Positions 1 to 6,973 of a stretch of 20,070 nt of DNA are shown one piece after another. The notes below the pieces were generated by a model. That model ran no database searches and was not told the origin of the DNA. It was given only the letters and a program-made list of their open reading frames with translations. The stretch is taken from NCBI GenBank assembly GCA_036522495.1, contig DATDFS010000226.1, positions 1-20,070 on the forward strand, given 5' to 3'. Position numbers and translations under genes: made by a program. This stretch comes from Nitrososphaera_A sp036522495 (GTDB taxonomy: Archaea; Thermoproteota; Nitrososphaeria; Nitrososphaerales; Nitrososphaeraceae). Numbering within the stretch: the first letter of the stretch is position 1; the number at the start of each line of letters is the position of its first letter.

Positions 1-82
1 CAGACTTTACAGTGGGAAAGTCATTCTTAACGCCTATATATCCATCAAAGAAAGACATTCTCAACTTGCAGGAGTTATAAAA

Positions 83-120
83 GGAGGAGGAGGATGTTTA
101 TTTTATTTTATTTTATTTTT
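83..120. repeat. (GGA)4 and (TTTTA)~5 microsatellites inside the transposase pseudogene
   Basis: Four GGA units (83-94) are followed by about 4.8 TTTTA units (97-120). They fall between the conserved transposase blocks VNGEG and DGYIGVKNDF and add in-frame stops, so they look like slippage expansions in dead coding DNA. Confidence 0.85.
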
Positions 121-533
121 GAAAATTACATAATCATGATGTATTCTTCCTCGATCATGACCTGTCTTGTGCAGTAGTAAGTAGTAGTATGGTGGGTACC
201 TTCACCGTTTACCATAATATATTGTGTCTTGATAATAGTATATTTCTTTCTTCTTTTTGCCAGAGTAGTAGCAGCTCTTCCTTCTCCTTTCTTTTGTTCT
301 TTGGCCTTGAGATCTCTGTTCTGAAGAGTCAATAAATGCTTTGAAACCTGCAAAGTACTCTTCTTCAACTTCATCTATAGTCCTAGATCCTCTTCTTCTT
401 TTTGTACGTTTATACAATTTCTTTGTTGTATTGGCAACAGGATACACAGTTTGACAAGAGGTTCTAACATGAATGCATATATCCATACAAACATTGCTCT
501 GGTCAAGATCAAATAGAAAACCTGAAAGTGTAT

Positions 534-557
534 ATGTTATGTTATGTTATGTTATGT
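534..557. repeat. (ATGTT)~5 microsatellite
   Basis: About 4.8 tandem ATGTT units. On the minus strand they interrupt the transposase between LLVYYRLLYIT and ITYTLSGFLFDLDQ, where I expect a continuous YITYTLTGFLF-like stretch; the expansion duplicates part of it and introduces a stop. Confidence 0.85.
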
Positions 558-626
558 ACAACAGCCTATAATACACTAACAGTATCAAGAAGGATCTTTC
601 TTTAACTTTTAGTTTGAACGGTCTGC

Positions 627-657
627 CAGCAGCAGCACCACCACCACCACCACCACC
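627..657. repeat. (CAG)3-(CCA)7 triplet repeat
   Basis: Three CAG units run into seven CCA units. On the minus strand they encode a Gly run followed by Ala-Ala-Ala directly before GRPFKL of the transposase helix-turn-helix, consistent with triplet expansion of an original short Gly-Ala-Gly linker. Confidence 0.85.
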
Positions 658-1080
658 TACTTCCTTTCTCTCTTCCTTCTAGAAAGAAAGACGCTTTCTT
701 TCATGCTCATTATACGTTGATTCTATTTCTGCATAAGTAGCATTAAATTCTGATATTTCAAGTCCAGTAAATGATCTAGATAACAAAGGCTTCTTCGATA
801 GCCTAGCATAAGACATCAAAATAGCGTCGAATATATGCTGTATAGTGTAGAATATAGCTGTAGGCCTTCAATTACGCAACAGGTCTAGGGTATGTTATAC
901 AAGTCCCTTGTTGCCTCTTTCATGCTTGCCTCCCTCCAGTTATAGTTTTGTCCTCAATCCGTCTCCGCAGCAGGACATCATCAGTATATAGACGAGAAGA
1001 AGCAGATTGCCTTCTGTATGTCCTCTTCATTCTTCTTCTGTATATCCTAATCTAAGGTTTTCTGAATAGAGTTATTTCTA

Positions 1081-1929
1081 TTAATCACTTTTTGCTGGAG
1101 CCTTTTTTATTATAATAAACTGACCTGATATGATTGAATTATTTGAGAGTATTATCTCATTTTCACTCTCACTGTTGTATAATGTGGTGAAATTAGTGTT
1201 GATTTTGGTCACTATCCCATCATATTTTTTGGATGAGTCTATTACTTCTACATGCTCTCCTTCAGCAAAAGGCAGTTGCATATGACGAGACGAAACATCC
1301 TTTGTAATCCGCACATTCCCTTGTACTATTGCATTATTTGGGACTGCGTATTCTGTTCCTTCTTCAGTAGATATTTTTGTGTAAATGAAGTTTATTTCAT
1401 CTACTCTACCGCGGATTTTGTCATTAACTATATAGATCGAATCACCTATCTTCGCAGGAAAAGTCGTCAGCATAAGTCCAGCTGAAAGCATGTTTCCAGC
1501 TATATTAGATATTCCTATACCCACAATTATGGCTGCAACTCCTCCCCCTACTAGGATAGATTGAGGGTCTATATTCCATTGATACATTAGGGTAACGATC
1601 GCCATCATTGATATGATTATAGCTATGAAGAATGAGACACTTGTAGATAGATGAATACCTATCCTTGGAGTCATTCTCTGCAGTAATCGCCTTATTCCTG
1701 TAATTAGAATAAACGATATGGTTATTGTAGCAATAGTCCCTGTAATTTGGACGTGAACCTGCTTGATTCCGATGTGTGGCTCCATAATTGCAAAAATATT
1801 GAGTCCAGCCCAAGTTGCAGCAACAAGCAAGAAAGTCTTGACAGCGAAAATGGCAAATTTACTCCGCAATGCAGAGTTCGGATAGAGGGTATTTTCATGG
1901 TGATTCTCAGCTGAAGATTGTGGCGGCAA
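1081..1929 (-). CDS. Small-conductance mechanosensitive channel (MscS family)
   Basis: This 282-residue membrane protein should gate an ion and solute pore in the cytoplasmic membrane, releasing solutes under hypo-osmotic stress. Hydrophobic segments lie at about residues 26-48, 61-80 and 96-116. They are followed by the pore-lining TM3 helix (about 124-156), rich in Gly and Ala (ILVGGGVAAIIVGIGISN), and then FPAKIGDSIYI, the start of the cytosolic beta domain. RGRVDEINFIYTKI and EGTEYAVPNNAIV are the typical MscS beta-domain motifs. Length is close to E. coli MscS, but the large C-terminal alpha/beta vestibule looks short or divergent. It is monocistronic, between an IS remnant and a MITE. 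The ATG at 1929 lies 28 nt from a TATA box (1954-1960), implying a leaderless transcript. Substrate preference cannot be told. Confidence 0.93.
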   Translation of the reverse strand: MPPQSSAENHHENTLYPNSALRSKFAIFAVKTFLLVAATWAGLNIFAIMEPHIGIKQVHVQITGTIATITISFILITGIRRLLQRMTPRIGIHLSTSVSFFIAIIISMMAIVTLMYQWNIDPQSILVGGGVAAIIVGIGISNIAGNMLSAGLMLTTFPAKIGDSIYIVNDKIRGRVDEINFIYTKISTEEGTEYAVPNNAIVQGNVRITKDVSSRHMQLPFAEGEHVEVIDSSKKYDGIVTKINTNFTTLYNSESENEIILSNNSIISGQFIIIKKAPAKSD

Positions 1930-1953
1930 TGAATACCTCGCGCAGTGGTGTCG

Positions 1954-1960
1954 TATAAAT
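1954..1960 (-). promoter_or_regulatory. TATA box of the MscS gene
   Basis: On the minus strand GGTTTTAAGTATTTATA combines a purine-led BRE-like element with a TATA box centred 28 nt before the ATG at 1929, the archaeal spacing for a start at or just before the initiation codon. Confidence 0.65.
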
Positions 1961-2016
1961 ACTTAAAACCGTTTACCATCTTTCGGTAAATACGTGTCTT
2001 TTTTTACCTCAATATT

Positions 2017-2152
2017 GCTTTGTTGCATAACTAAATAAATCGCGAAATATTGACTATTTCAATACAGCTTATCCCTAATTATCCTTGAGTTGTGACTATG
2101 AAGCCATATATTTCTGCTGTTATTGACTGATAACAGAGTTATGCAACAAAGC
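2017..2152. mobile_element. 136-bp MITE-like element with perfect 16-bp terminal inverted repeats
   Basis: The left terminus GCTTTGTTGCATAACT (2017-2032) is matched exactly by its reverse complement at 2137-2152. Immediately outside are ACCTCAATATT (2006-2016) and ACTTCAATATT (2153-2163), an 11-bp direct repeat with one mismatch, as a target-site duplication would leave. The interior of about 104 bp is AT-rich with no coding potential, so the element is non-autonomous and would need a transposase in trans. An 11-bp duplication fits IS4-type transposition rather than the IS5-like element at the window edges. The ends contain TTGCATAA, also present in the right-edge IS end, but are otherwise different. 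Confidence 0.8.
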
Positions 2153-2267
2153 ACTTCAATATTATAAATATATGCAGTTGTAATTATCTTTATAGAAGCT
2201 CAATTTGTCGTGTCGAGTAAATATTTTGTATCCATTCTAATACTAATACACATTATGAGTAAATCTA

Positions 2268-2764
2268 TTACTCTGTGAGACCAGAGATAGATGCTTTTAT
2301 AATGAAACCGGGCCATAAGAAATTGGTCTCGAGCTGCGCGTTAATAATTGCAAGAGTGCTGCCTACAGCTCTTTCAGTAGAGATGCTTAAACCCGGAAAA
2401 CCCTAGGCAAATAACCTGATTTTAGCATGACCCCTGCTGTTCTTATCATATGTAATGTTAAATCTACATAATCGATTAAATTATCCAAGTCCGCATCAAT
2501 GAAAACAAACACAGTACTTCTATTAATCTATTAACGCCTACATAAAATTCTTATTTGCTATAGTAACTTTAGTGGTTGTGAACTCTTTCTCCTTCTTTGA
2601 AAATGCATATCTTCTCATACGGTCGGAATCATTCTATCCTCAAAAAGAAAAGACTCTATATCTCCCGTTTCCAGTTTAGATTGTTCTGCTAATCTCGAGA
2701 CCTCATGAATATTCCTGTTTACACTTAGGATTTTATTGATCGTTGAACGCTGAACTGAGTTCAA
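2268..2764 (-). pseudogene. Unrecognised gene broken by several frameshifts, downstream of tpiA
   Basis: The space after tpiA holds a decaying coding sequence in the same direction. Frame one (2764 to 2615, possible TTG start inside the tpiA end) reads ...ILSVNRNIHEVSRLAEQSKL then ETGDIESFLFEDRMIPTV and a stop. Frame two (about 2620-2538) reads RRYAFSKKEKEFTTTKVTIA then a stop. Frame three (about 2520-2387) reads TVFVFIDADLDNLIDYVDLT, LHMIRTAGVMLKSGYLP and a stop. Frame four (2402-2268) reads TERAVGSTLAIINAQLETNF, LWPGFIIKASISGLTE and a final double stop. Together they would make about 160 residues of ordinary globular composition. I do not recognise the family. The overlap with tpiA suggests it was once the third gene of the gluconeogenic operon. 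Confidence 0.6.
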
Positions 2765-3407
2765 ATATTTTTTCGTACCAGCAACTTGATTGTATTATTC
2801 CACTTGCAACTAATATGCCTTCAACTCCTAGCTGCAGGGCAGTTCTCACATCACTTTCATCTGATATCCCAGCCCCACAAATAATCTTGGTAGATTTTGA
2901 ATATTTTGCTGTTGCTTTTACTGAATCTTTTATAATTTCTGGAGATTCTTTAGATACAGCTTTTCCTGACCCTATTAATTCTGGAGGTTCAATTGCAACA
3001 AAATCAGGCTCTAATTTTGCCATTTCTGCAGCCTCGCGTGATGTTTGAGCACATACTACCGAAGTCATCTTTAAGTGCTTTAAACGGTGGACCAGATTGC
3101 TGATAGTGTTATGATTCAATCTGTGTTCGCTATGGTTAATTAAGGATCCAGTAGCCCCGTACGATCTTGCCAACTCGGGGATTAAGAATCCCGTGGATTG
3201 ACCAATCTTAGCATCATCGACATGCTGACAGAATACCGGAATGTTAACTTTGTGCATTACCAGAGCTACGGAAGGATGAGGCGGGGCTATGATTATTTCC
3301 ACATTTAATATATGAGCAACTTTTTGAGCTGCTAACGCCAGACTAATGGTTTTGTCTGCAGATATCTCCATGTAGTTTTTAAAATTAATAATGAGCGGTC
3401 GTCTCAA
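2733..3407 (-). CDS. tpiA: Triosephosphate isomerase, archaeal short form
   Basis: Interconverts dihydroxyacetone phosphate and glyceraldehyde 3-phosphate in the cytoplasm, here probably in the gluconeogenic direction. The 224-residue TIM barrel has the archaeal short length (bacterial and eukaryotic enzymes are about 250). Catalytic residues are visible: Asn8 and Lys10 in NFKNY, His92 in NHSEHR, and Glu140 in IEPPELIGSGKA, which also contains the flexible loop 6. Phosphate-binding motifs GAGIS (178-182) and LVASGII (199-205) are intact. Its ATG overlaps the stop of the upstream FBP aldolase/phosphatase gene by 4 nt (ATGA), so the two are co-transcribed and probably translationally coupled. 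A broken gene follows downstream. Confidence 0.97.
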   Translation of the reverse strand: MRRPLIINFKNYMEISADKTISLALAAQKVAHILNVEIIIAPPHPSVALVMHKVNIPVFCQHVDDAKIGQSTGFLIPELARSYGATGSLINHSEHRLNHNTISNLVHRLKHLKMTSVVCAQTSREAAEMAKLEPDFVAIEPPELIGSGKAVSKESPEIIKDSVKATAKYSKSTKIICGAGISDESDVRTALQLGVEGILVASGIIQSSCWYEKIFELSSAFNDQ

Positions 3408-4543
3408 TCCCTTTTCGCTCTTTTGGCTTTGTCGCTGCCCTCAGAGTCAACCTCATCCATGTCTTTGAACTTTTCGTTTAGCTTATTGATTCTAGCTTCA
3501 TACCCCTTATTGTATTCCAATTCCTCAGGGACAAGTGTGGCAGGGTGGATAAATCCTTGATTGCGCATTATCATTGCTCTTTCAGCTGCCCACGTCCTTT
3601 GTAAATCCCAGTCTGCTGTACCAAAGCCATCATGTGGTCCAGTTAATCTACCATTATGCATACTGAACACTAAACAAGACACAATTGGTATAGAATAGTT
3701 CAGGCTTGCCGCTGATTTCATCTTGACTGGCATAAGGGGCATATGATGGCTGCCTCGAGTATTGCCTGCAACATAGTGTGGATCATTAAATGCACTGCCG
3801 GCTTCCTCGGTGGCTGGGAAATCTTTCTGTGTTCTCACAATTGCTATCGGATCATCCTTACCGACATAGGTTCCAGCAATGTTATGTAATCTATCAGTCG
3901 ACGCAGATACAATTTGCTCACCTGCTGAAGATATTACAGAATGTACTACATATCTGCCAGGATACATCAATGCTGCTTCAAGTTCTGCTTTTTCGGACCA
4001 TAGTCTCAAATCCGCAATTTTTCCGTTCATCACATCCAGTACTCTGAATGTTACGCCCGAGGCAAGCTTTTCATTAATGAGGAGGCCTGTATTACTTCGA
4101 GCGTCGACAAATATCCGCCATAGTGGAAAATTAAAAGCGCCAGGCTCAGTCTTGTCTGCCGCAAATATACAAAATACCTCGCTCGGACGCTCGTCCATGT
4201 TTATTTCTGCTACACCGGGACCCAGGCCTTTTATATTCCCTGAAAAAGCATCTTTAAGCAAATCTTGTCCTGCACCATATAACCCTTGTTCTTTAGCAGT
4301 CTTGGTCCCTTCTGTAAATGCATCCCATGCAAGCCGGTGAATTTTTTCATTTTCTTTACCCATATTGTGAGTCATGATAATATGAATATCATCACCCGTG
4401 TAACCAACATAATAGTCAATTAACAGATTTTTTGCTCTTTTAGTAACGTAATTTTTTACTACTTCAAAAAGTTCGTCGCTCGGACGCGTATGGCCGCCAA
4501 TTCCTCCAATGTCTGCTTTAATTGCTGATACAGTTATTCGCAT
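3404..4543 (-). CDS. fbp: Bifunctional fructose-1,6-bisphosphate aldolase/phosphatase
   Basis: This 379-residue enzyme condenses glyceraldehyde 3-phosphate with dihydroxyacetone phosphate and then removes the C1 phosphate, giving fructose 6-phosphate and making gluconeogenesis one-way. It is the ancestral enzyme of archaea and deep-branching bacteria. The N-terminal DIGGIGGHTRPS carries the metal/phosphate ligands Asp11 and His18; Asp51-Asp52 follow in TGDDIH. TYVGKDDP contains Tyr226 and Lys229, matching the aldolase tyrosine and Schiff-base lysine of the Thermoproteus enzyme. HYVAGNTRGSHHMPLMPV (256-273) is the other family signature. The C-terminal tail (about 358-379) is charged and low complexity. 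The gene leads an operon with tpiA, and its ATG lies 27 nt from a TATA box. Motif roles are from known family biochemistry. Confidence 0.97.
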   Translation of the reverse strand: MRITVSAIKADIGGIGGHTRPSDELFEVVKNYVTKRAKNLLIDYYVGYTGDDIHIIMTHNMGKENEKIHRLAWDAFTEGTKTAKEQGLYGAGQDLLKDAFSGNIKGLGPGVAEINMDERPSEVFCIFAADKTEPGAFNFPLWRIFVDARSNTGLLINEKLASGVTFRVLDVMNGKIADLRLWSEKAELEAALMYPGRYVVHSVISSAGEQIVSASTDRLHNIAGTYVGKDDPIAIVRTQKDFPATEEAGSAFNDPHYVAGNTRGSHHMPLMPVKMKSAASLNYSIPIVSCLVFSMHNGRLTGPHDGFGTADWDLQRTWAAERAMIMRNQGFIHPATLVPEELEYNKGYEARINKLNEKFKDMDEVDSEGSDKAKRAKRD

Positions 4544-4565
4544 AACGACAATTCATAAAATGAAG

Positions 4566-4575
4566 TTTAAAAATA
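4566..4575 (-). promoter_or_regulatory. TATA box of the FBP aldolase/phosphatase-tpiA operon
   Basis: On the minus strand the AT-rich box TATTTTTAAA is centred 27 nt upstream of the ATG at 4543, implying a leaderless message. Confidence 0.55.
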
Positions 4576-4712
4576 TTCTGATATCTTCACTCGATTTGTT
4601 ACGTCTTTCCTCGCATTAGATATTTGCAGGGTGGATAGAATTGCCTTCCGATAACTTTCAAATTTAAGGTCACTTGTAGTTATAAAATCAATAATTCCCT
4701 ACATTCTTTATA

Positions 4713-5021
4713 TCATCCGTATTCGATATAATATTTGTAGCGTTTTTCGACCTCCTTATTATTTCCTGAAAGTATCGCTTCGATTTCAACAGACAAGAGT
4801 TTTTCAGCATGGATCCTCAATCGATCTGATTCTGGATCTTGAGGGTACGCTGACAGGGTGTATTCAAAATGTTTCATAAATTCTACGACCTTAGTTCTAA
4901 ATTCATCTTTTGAAGGATGCTTGTTCTTTGTTATCTTAAACCATGTTGTTGCACAGGCTGTAGAGTATATTTTAGCAAGATCTTCAATCAATCGATCCAT
5001 CTCAAAATAATCAGTCATCAA
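4713..5021 (-). CDS. Small helical protein of unknown function
   Basis: A 102-residue, soluble, probably all-helical protein. No known motif is recognised. The first helix (MTDYFEMDRLIEDLAKIYST) is acidic and amphipathic. It is followed by TTWFKITKNKHPSKDEF, a second helical stretch around VVEFMKHFEYTL, and a basic/acidic C-terminal helix ending in NNKEVEKRYKYYIEYG. There is no signal peptide or membrane segment. Composition and codon use look like real coding sequence, and a TATA box sits 25 nt upstream of the ATG at 5021; an ATG one codon later (5018) is equally possible. It stands alone, divergent from the methylthiotransferase gene with a pseudogene between them. Confidence 0.7.
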   Translation of the reverse strand: MMTDYFEMDRLIEDLAKIYSTACATTWFKITKNKHPSKDEFRTKVVEFMKHFEYTLSAYPQDPESDRLRIHAEKLLSVEIEAILSGNNKEVEKRYKYYIEYG

Positions 5022-5042
5022 GTCATCACTTAGTTACATTAC

Positions 5043-5048
5043 TTAAAA
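5043..5048 (-). promoter_or_regulatory. TATA box of the 102-residue protein gene
   Basis: Minus-strand GGTTTTAAGTA, the same core as at the MscS promoter, is centred about 25 nt before the ATG at 5021. Confidence 0.5.
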
Positions 5049-5060
5049 CCATTCGTCAGG

Positions 5061-5392
5061 TCATTTGGATTCAACTACAAGATCAAATGGTTCAATTGGA
5101 AAATTTGTCTATCGAAAGACAATCATAAAGAGCATTTTTTTTATATCTTCTGCAAGGATATAACATTTCTTTTGAATATTCAAAGTTAATGAGCTTCTCA
5201 AGAGTGCTGGAAAACCAACAGGATTTTCAGATCGTGGAGATGATAGGATCGTCCAATCCTTTGTAGGCAATAGAAAATTTTCATGCTCAATTTGTACCTC
5301 GATCCAAAAGTCGAGTCTGTGTAAGTACTGTTTGGCCTAGCGAATTTAGAAAGTACGTTCAGTTCTGAAGATAGTTGTCTTAATTTAAGGAA
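5061..5392 (-). pseudogene. Unrecognised gene remnant with one frameshift and one internal stop
   Basis: The gap between the 102-residue protein and the methylthiotransferase gene contains coding-like frames on the minus strand without a usable start. From 5392 one frame reads FLKLRQLSSELNVLSKFARP then NSTYTDS. After a shift the next frame (5336-5112) is open for 75 codons, including LDFWIEVQIEHENFLLPTKD, WTILSSPRSENPVGFPALL and NIQKKCYILAEDIKKMLFMI. A TAG stop at 5109-5111 is followed in frame by TNFPIEPFDLVVESK and TGA at 5061-5063. The text is protein-like across the breaks, so I read it as one decayed gene of about 110 residues. Family unknown; it would be shown wrong if no homologue spans the two frames. 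Confidence 0.5.
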
Positions 5393-5403
5393 TTATATAT
5401 AAA

Positions 5404-6873
5404 ATGGCATTGGCTAAGATATGCCAATTGACAGGATACGATAAACAAGAAAGAACAAAGACTACCTCGCGTTATTTATCCTCTGAAGAAGAAAATAGTC
5501 TTCATGGGTTACACACTTACGGTTCTAAGTACAAAGAATCTTCAAATATTACTCACGAGAAGAATAAGGTATGGATTGAAGCTTATGGTTGCTCAGCGAG
5601 TAAAGCAGATTCTGAAATGATAATTGGACAATTGAGAAATTGTGGCTATGAATTAGCTACAGACGAAAAGGAATCGTCGATAAATCTTGTTGTAACATGT
5701 TCCGTTAAGGAAGCGACCTCACACAAGATGCTTCATAGAATCAACAGCTTAGCAGGATCAAACAAACCCATTGTGATTGCAGGATGTCTTCCTAAGGCAG
5801 AGCAAGAGAAGATAGAGACTCTATTCCCATCTGCTAGTTTACTCGGACCTCATTCTATTGACAGGACGATCGATGTCGTAAATGCTGGCATTTCTGGAAA
5901 AAAAATTGTTGCTCTTGAGGATTCTCTTTCGGATAAGATCAATATTCCTAGGATACGAATAAATCCAACGATCAGTATAGTAGAGATAGCAAGTGGCTGC
6001 ATGAGTGAATGTACGTTTTGTCAAACAAGGGTAGCAAAAGGTCGAATAAGAAGTTACCGCATAGGAGATATCTTGAGACAAATCCGACATGACCTCATGG
6101 ATGGTTGCAAAGAAATATGGCTCACATCGACTGACAATGGATGTTATGGAAAGGATATTGGATCGAATCTTGTTGAGTTGCTCAAATCATGTTGTAAGGG
6201 AGATGGCAGTCACAAATTCAGAGTCGGCATGATGAACCCAATGCATCTTCCTCCGATGTTAGACGAATTATTGGAACTATATGCAAATAACGACAAAATC
6301 TTCAAGTTTTTACATATTCCGGTCCAGAGTGGTAGCGACATAATATTGAGAAAAATGAAAAGAGGTCATAGCGTAAAGATCTACCGTGATATGGTGAAAG
6401 CGTTCAGATCTAAAATTCCAGAGCTGACAATTGCAACTGACATAATCGTAGGCTTCCCTTCAGAAACAGATGAGGATTTTGAAAAAACATTGAGCCTAAT
6501 AAAGGAGACAGAGCCAGACATAGTAAATTCCTCAAAATATAGTGTTAGGCCTAACACATCTGCCGCTAGACTCAAACAGCTTAGCACAGAGATAATAAAG
6601 AAACGCACTCAGAAGCTTCATTTGTTGATTAACCAAATCAGTAGGAAACGGAACTCACTATGGAAAGGCTGGAAGGGAGAATTGATTATTGACCATATTG
6701 ACAACAACATTATAGAAGGGAGAAACTATGCGTACAAACCAGTTGTGGTCTCGTCTACAAATCTTTCTTCTTCATCATTCGAACCAGAGCGTCTCCTTGG
6801 AGCCAAGGTTAAAGCTCGCATAGAAAACTACTCAAATAATTCGTTACAAGGATATGTTGATCGAACAATATGA
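5404..6873 (+). CDS. tRNA t6A37 methylthiotransferase (MiaB/CDKAL1-type radical SAM)
   Basis: A 489-residue iron-sulfur enzyme that probably inserts a methylthio group into t6A37 of tRNAs, making ms2t6A, as the archaeal/eukaryotic e-MtaB (CDKAL1) group does. The N-terminal MTTase domain starts near residue 56 (VWIEAYGCSASKADSEM), with auxiliary-cluster cysteines Cys63, Cys99 and Cys128. The radical SAM motif GCMSECTFCQTR gives Cys199, Cys203 and Cys206. HIPVQSGSD and TDIIVGFPSET are typical family motifs. The C-terminal 60-70 residues fit a TRAM RNA-binding domain, weakly conserved. Oddity: about 55 residues precede the MTTase domain, longer than usual, with low-complexity polar sequence and no later ATG before residue 56, so the true start may be a non-ATG codon downstream. 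An FtsZ-like gene follows 100 nt later. Confidence 0.93.
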   Translation: MALAKICQLTGYDKQERTKTTSRYLSSEEENSLHGLHTYGSKYKESSNITHEKNKVWIEAYGCSASKADSEMIIGQLRNCGYELATDEKESSINLVVTCSVKEATSHKMLHRINSLAGSNKPIVIAGCLPKAEQEKIETLFPSASLLGPHSIDRTIDVVNAGISGKKIVALEDSLSDKINIPRIRINPTISIVEIASGCMSECTFCQTRVAKGRIRSYRIGDILRQIRHDLMDGCKEIWLTSTDNGCYGKDIGSNLVELLKSCCKGDGSHKFRVGMMNPMHLPPMLDELLELYANNDKIFKFLHIPVQSGSDIILRKMKRGHSVKIYRDMVKAFRSKIPELTIATDIIVGFPSETDEDFEKTLSLIKETEPDIVNSSKYSVRPNTSAARLKQLSTEIIKKRTQKLHLLINQISRKRNSLWKGWKGELIIDHIDNNIIEGRNYAYKPVVVSSTNLSSSSFEPERLLGAKVKARIENYSNNSLQGYVDRTI

Positions 6874-6973
6874 AGATAGAACAAGCTTAATTCTTTTATA
6901 CAATTTACATTTTAGTATTTAATCAACTAGACTTTTAACTAAAGCATCATGTCATAGGTCGGGGAACCTGTTC

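Larger units (their letters stand above)
1..816 (-). pseudogene. IS5-family (DDE) transposase pseudogene, many frame breaks
   Basis: A transposase can be rebuilt only by changing frame repeatedly. From ATG at 816 the first frame reads MSYARLSKKPLLSRSFTGLE, then NATYAEIESTYNEHERKRLSF and a TAG stop. It resumes as AGRPFKLKVKERSFLILLVY, the helix-turn-helix region of IS5-like transposases, then GFLFDLDQSNVC. Further on are YKRTKRRRGSRTIDEVEEEY with FAGFKAFIDSSEQ (around the first catalytic Asp), then YYSGKKKK, IKTQYIMVNGEG, and at the window edge DGYIGVKNDFPTVKS. Frames at 202-486 and 126-374 are pieces of this one gene. The breaks coincide with small extra repeats: runs of GGT codons, ATGTT units, TTTTA units, and doubled residues such as EEE. 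The gene cannot encode active transposase. The family call is from remembered motif order and is fairly secure; the exact subgroup is not. Confidence 0.75.
1..884 (-). mobile_element. Decayed IS5-like insertion sequence, cut by window edge
   Basis: The outer end of this element lies at about 884, next to CTAG (885-888). Read on the minus strand from 888, CTAGACCTGTTGCGTAATTG matches the sequence starting at 20020 (CTAGACCTCTTGCATAATTG), and similarity continues for about 38 bases with about five mismatches. About 70 bases inside that end, a broken transposase gene starts and runs to the left window edge. CTAG fits the YTAR target preference known for many IS5-family elements. The other terminus lies outside the window, so element length and target duplication cannot be confirmed. 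Family assignment is from recalled transposase features, not a search. Confidence 0.7.

Noticed and set aside
126..486. Two overlapping minus-strand frames of 82 and 94 codons as separate hypothetical genes
   Set aside because: They carry neighbouring and partly shared blocks of one IS5-like transposase in different frames, so they are fragments of the pseudogene at 1-816.
627..657. Tandem CCA/CAG units as a CRISPR or regulatory array
   Set aside because: Simple triplet repetition without spacers, located inside the transposase pseudogene.
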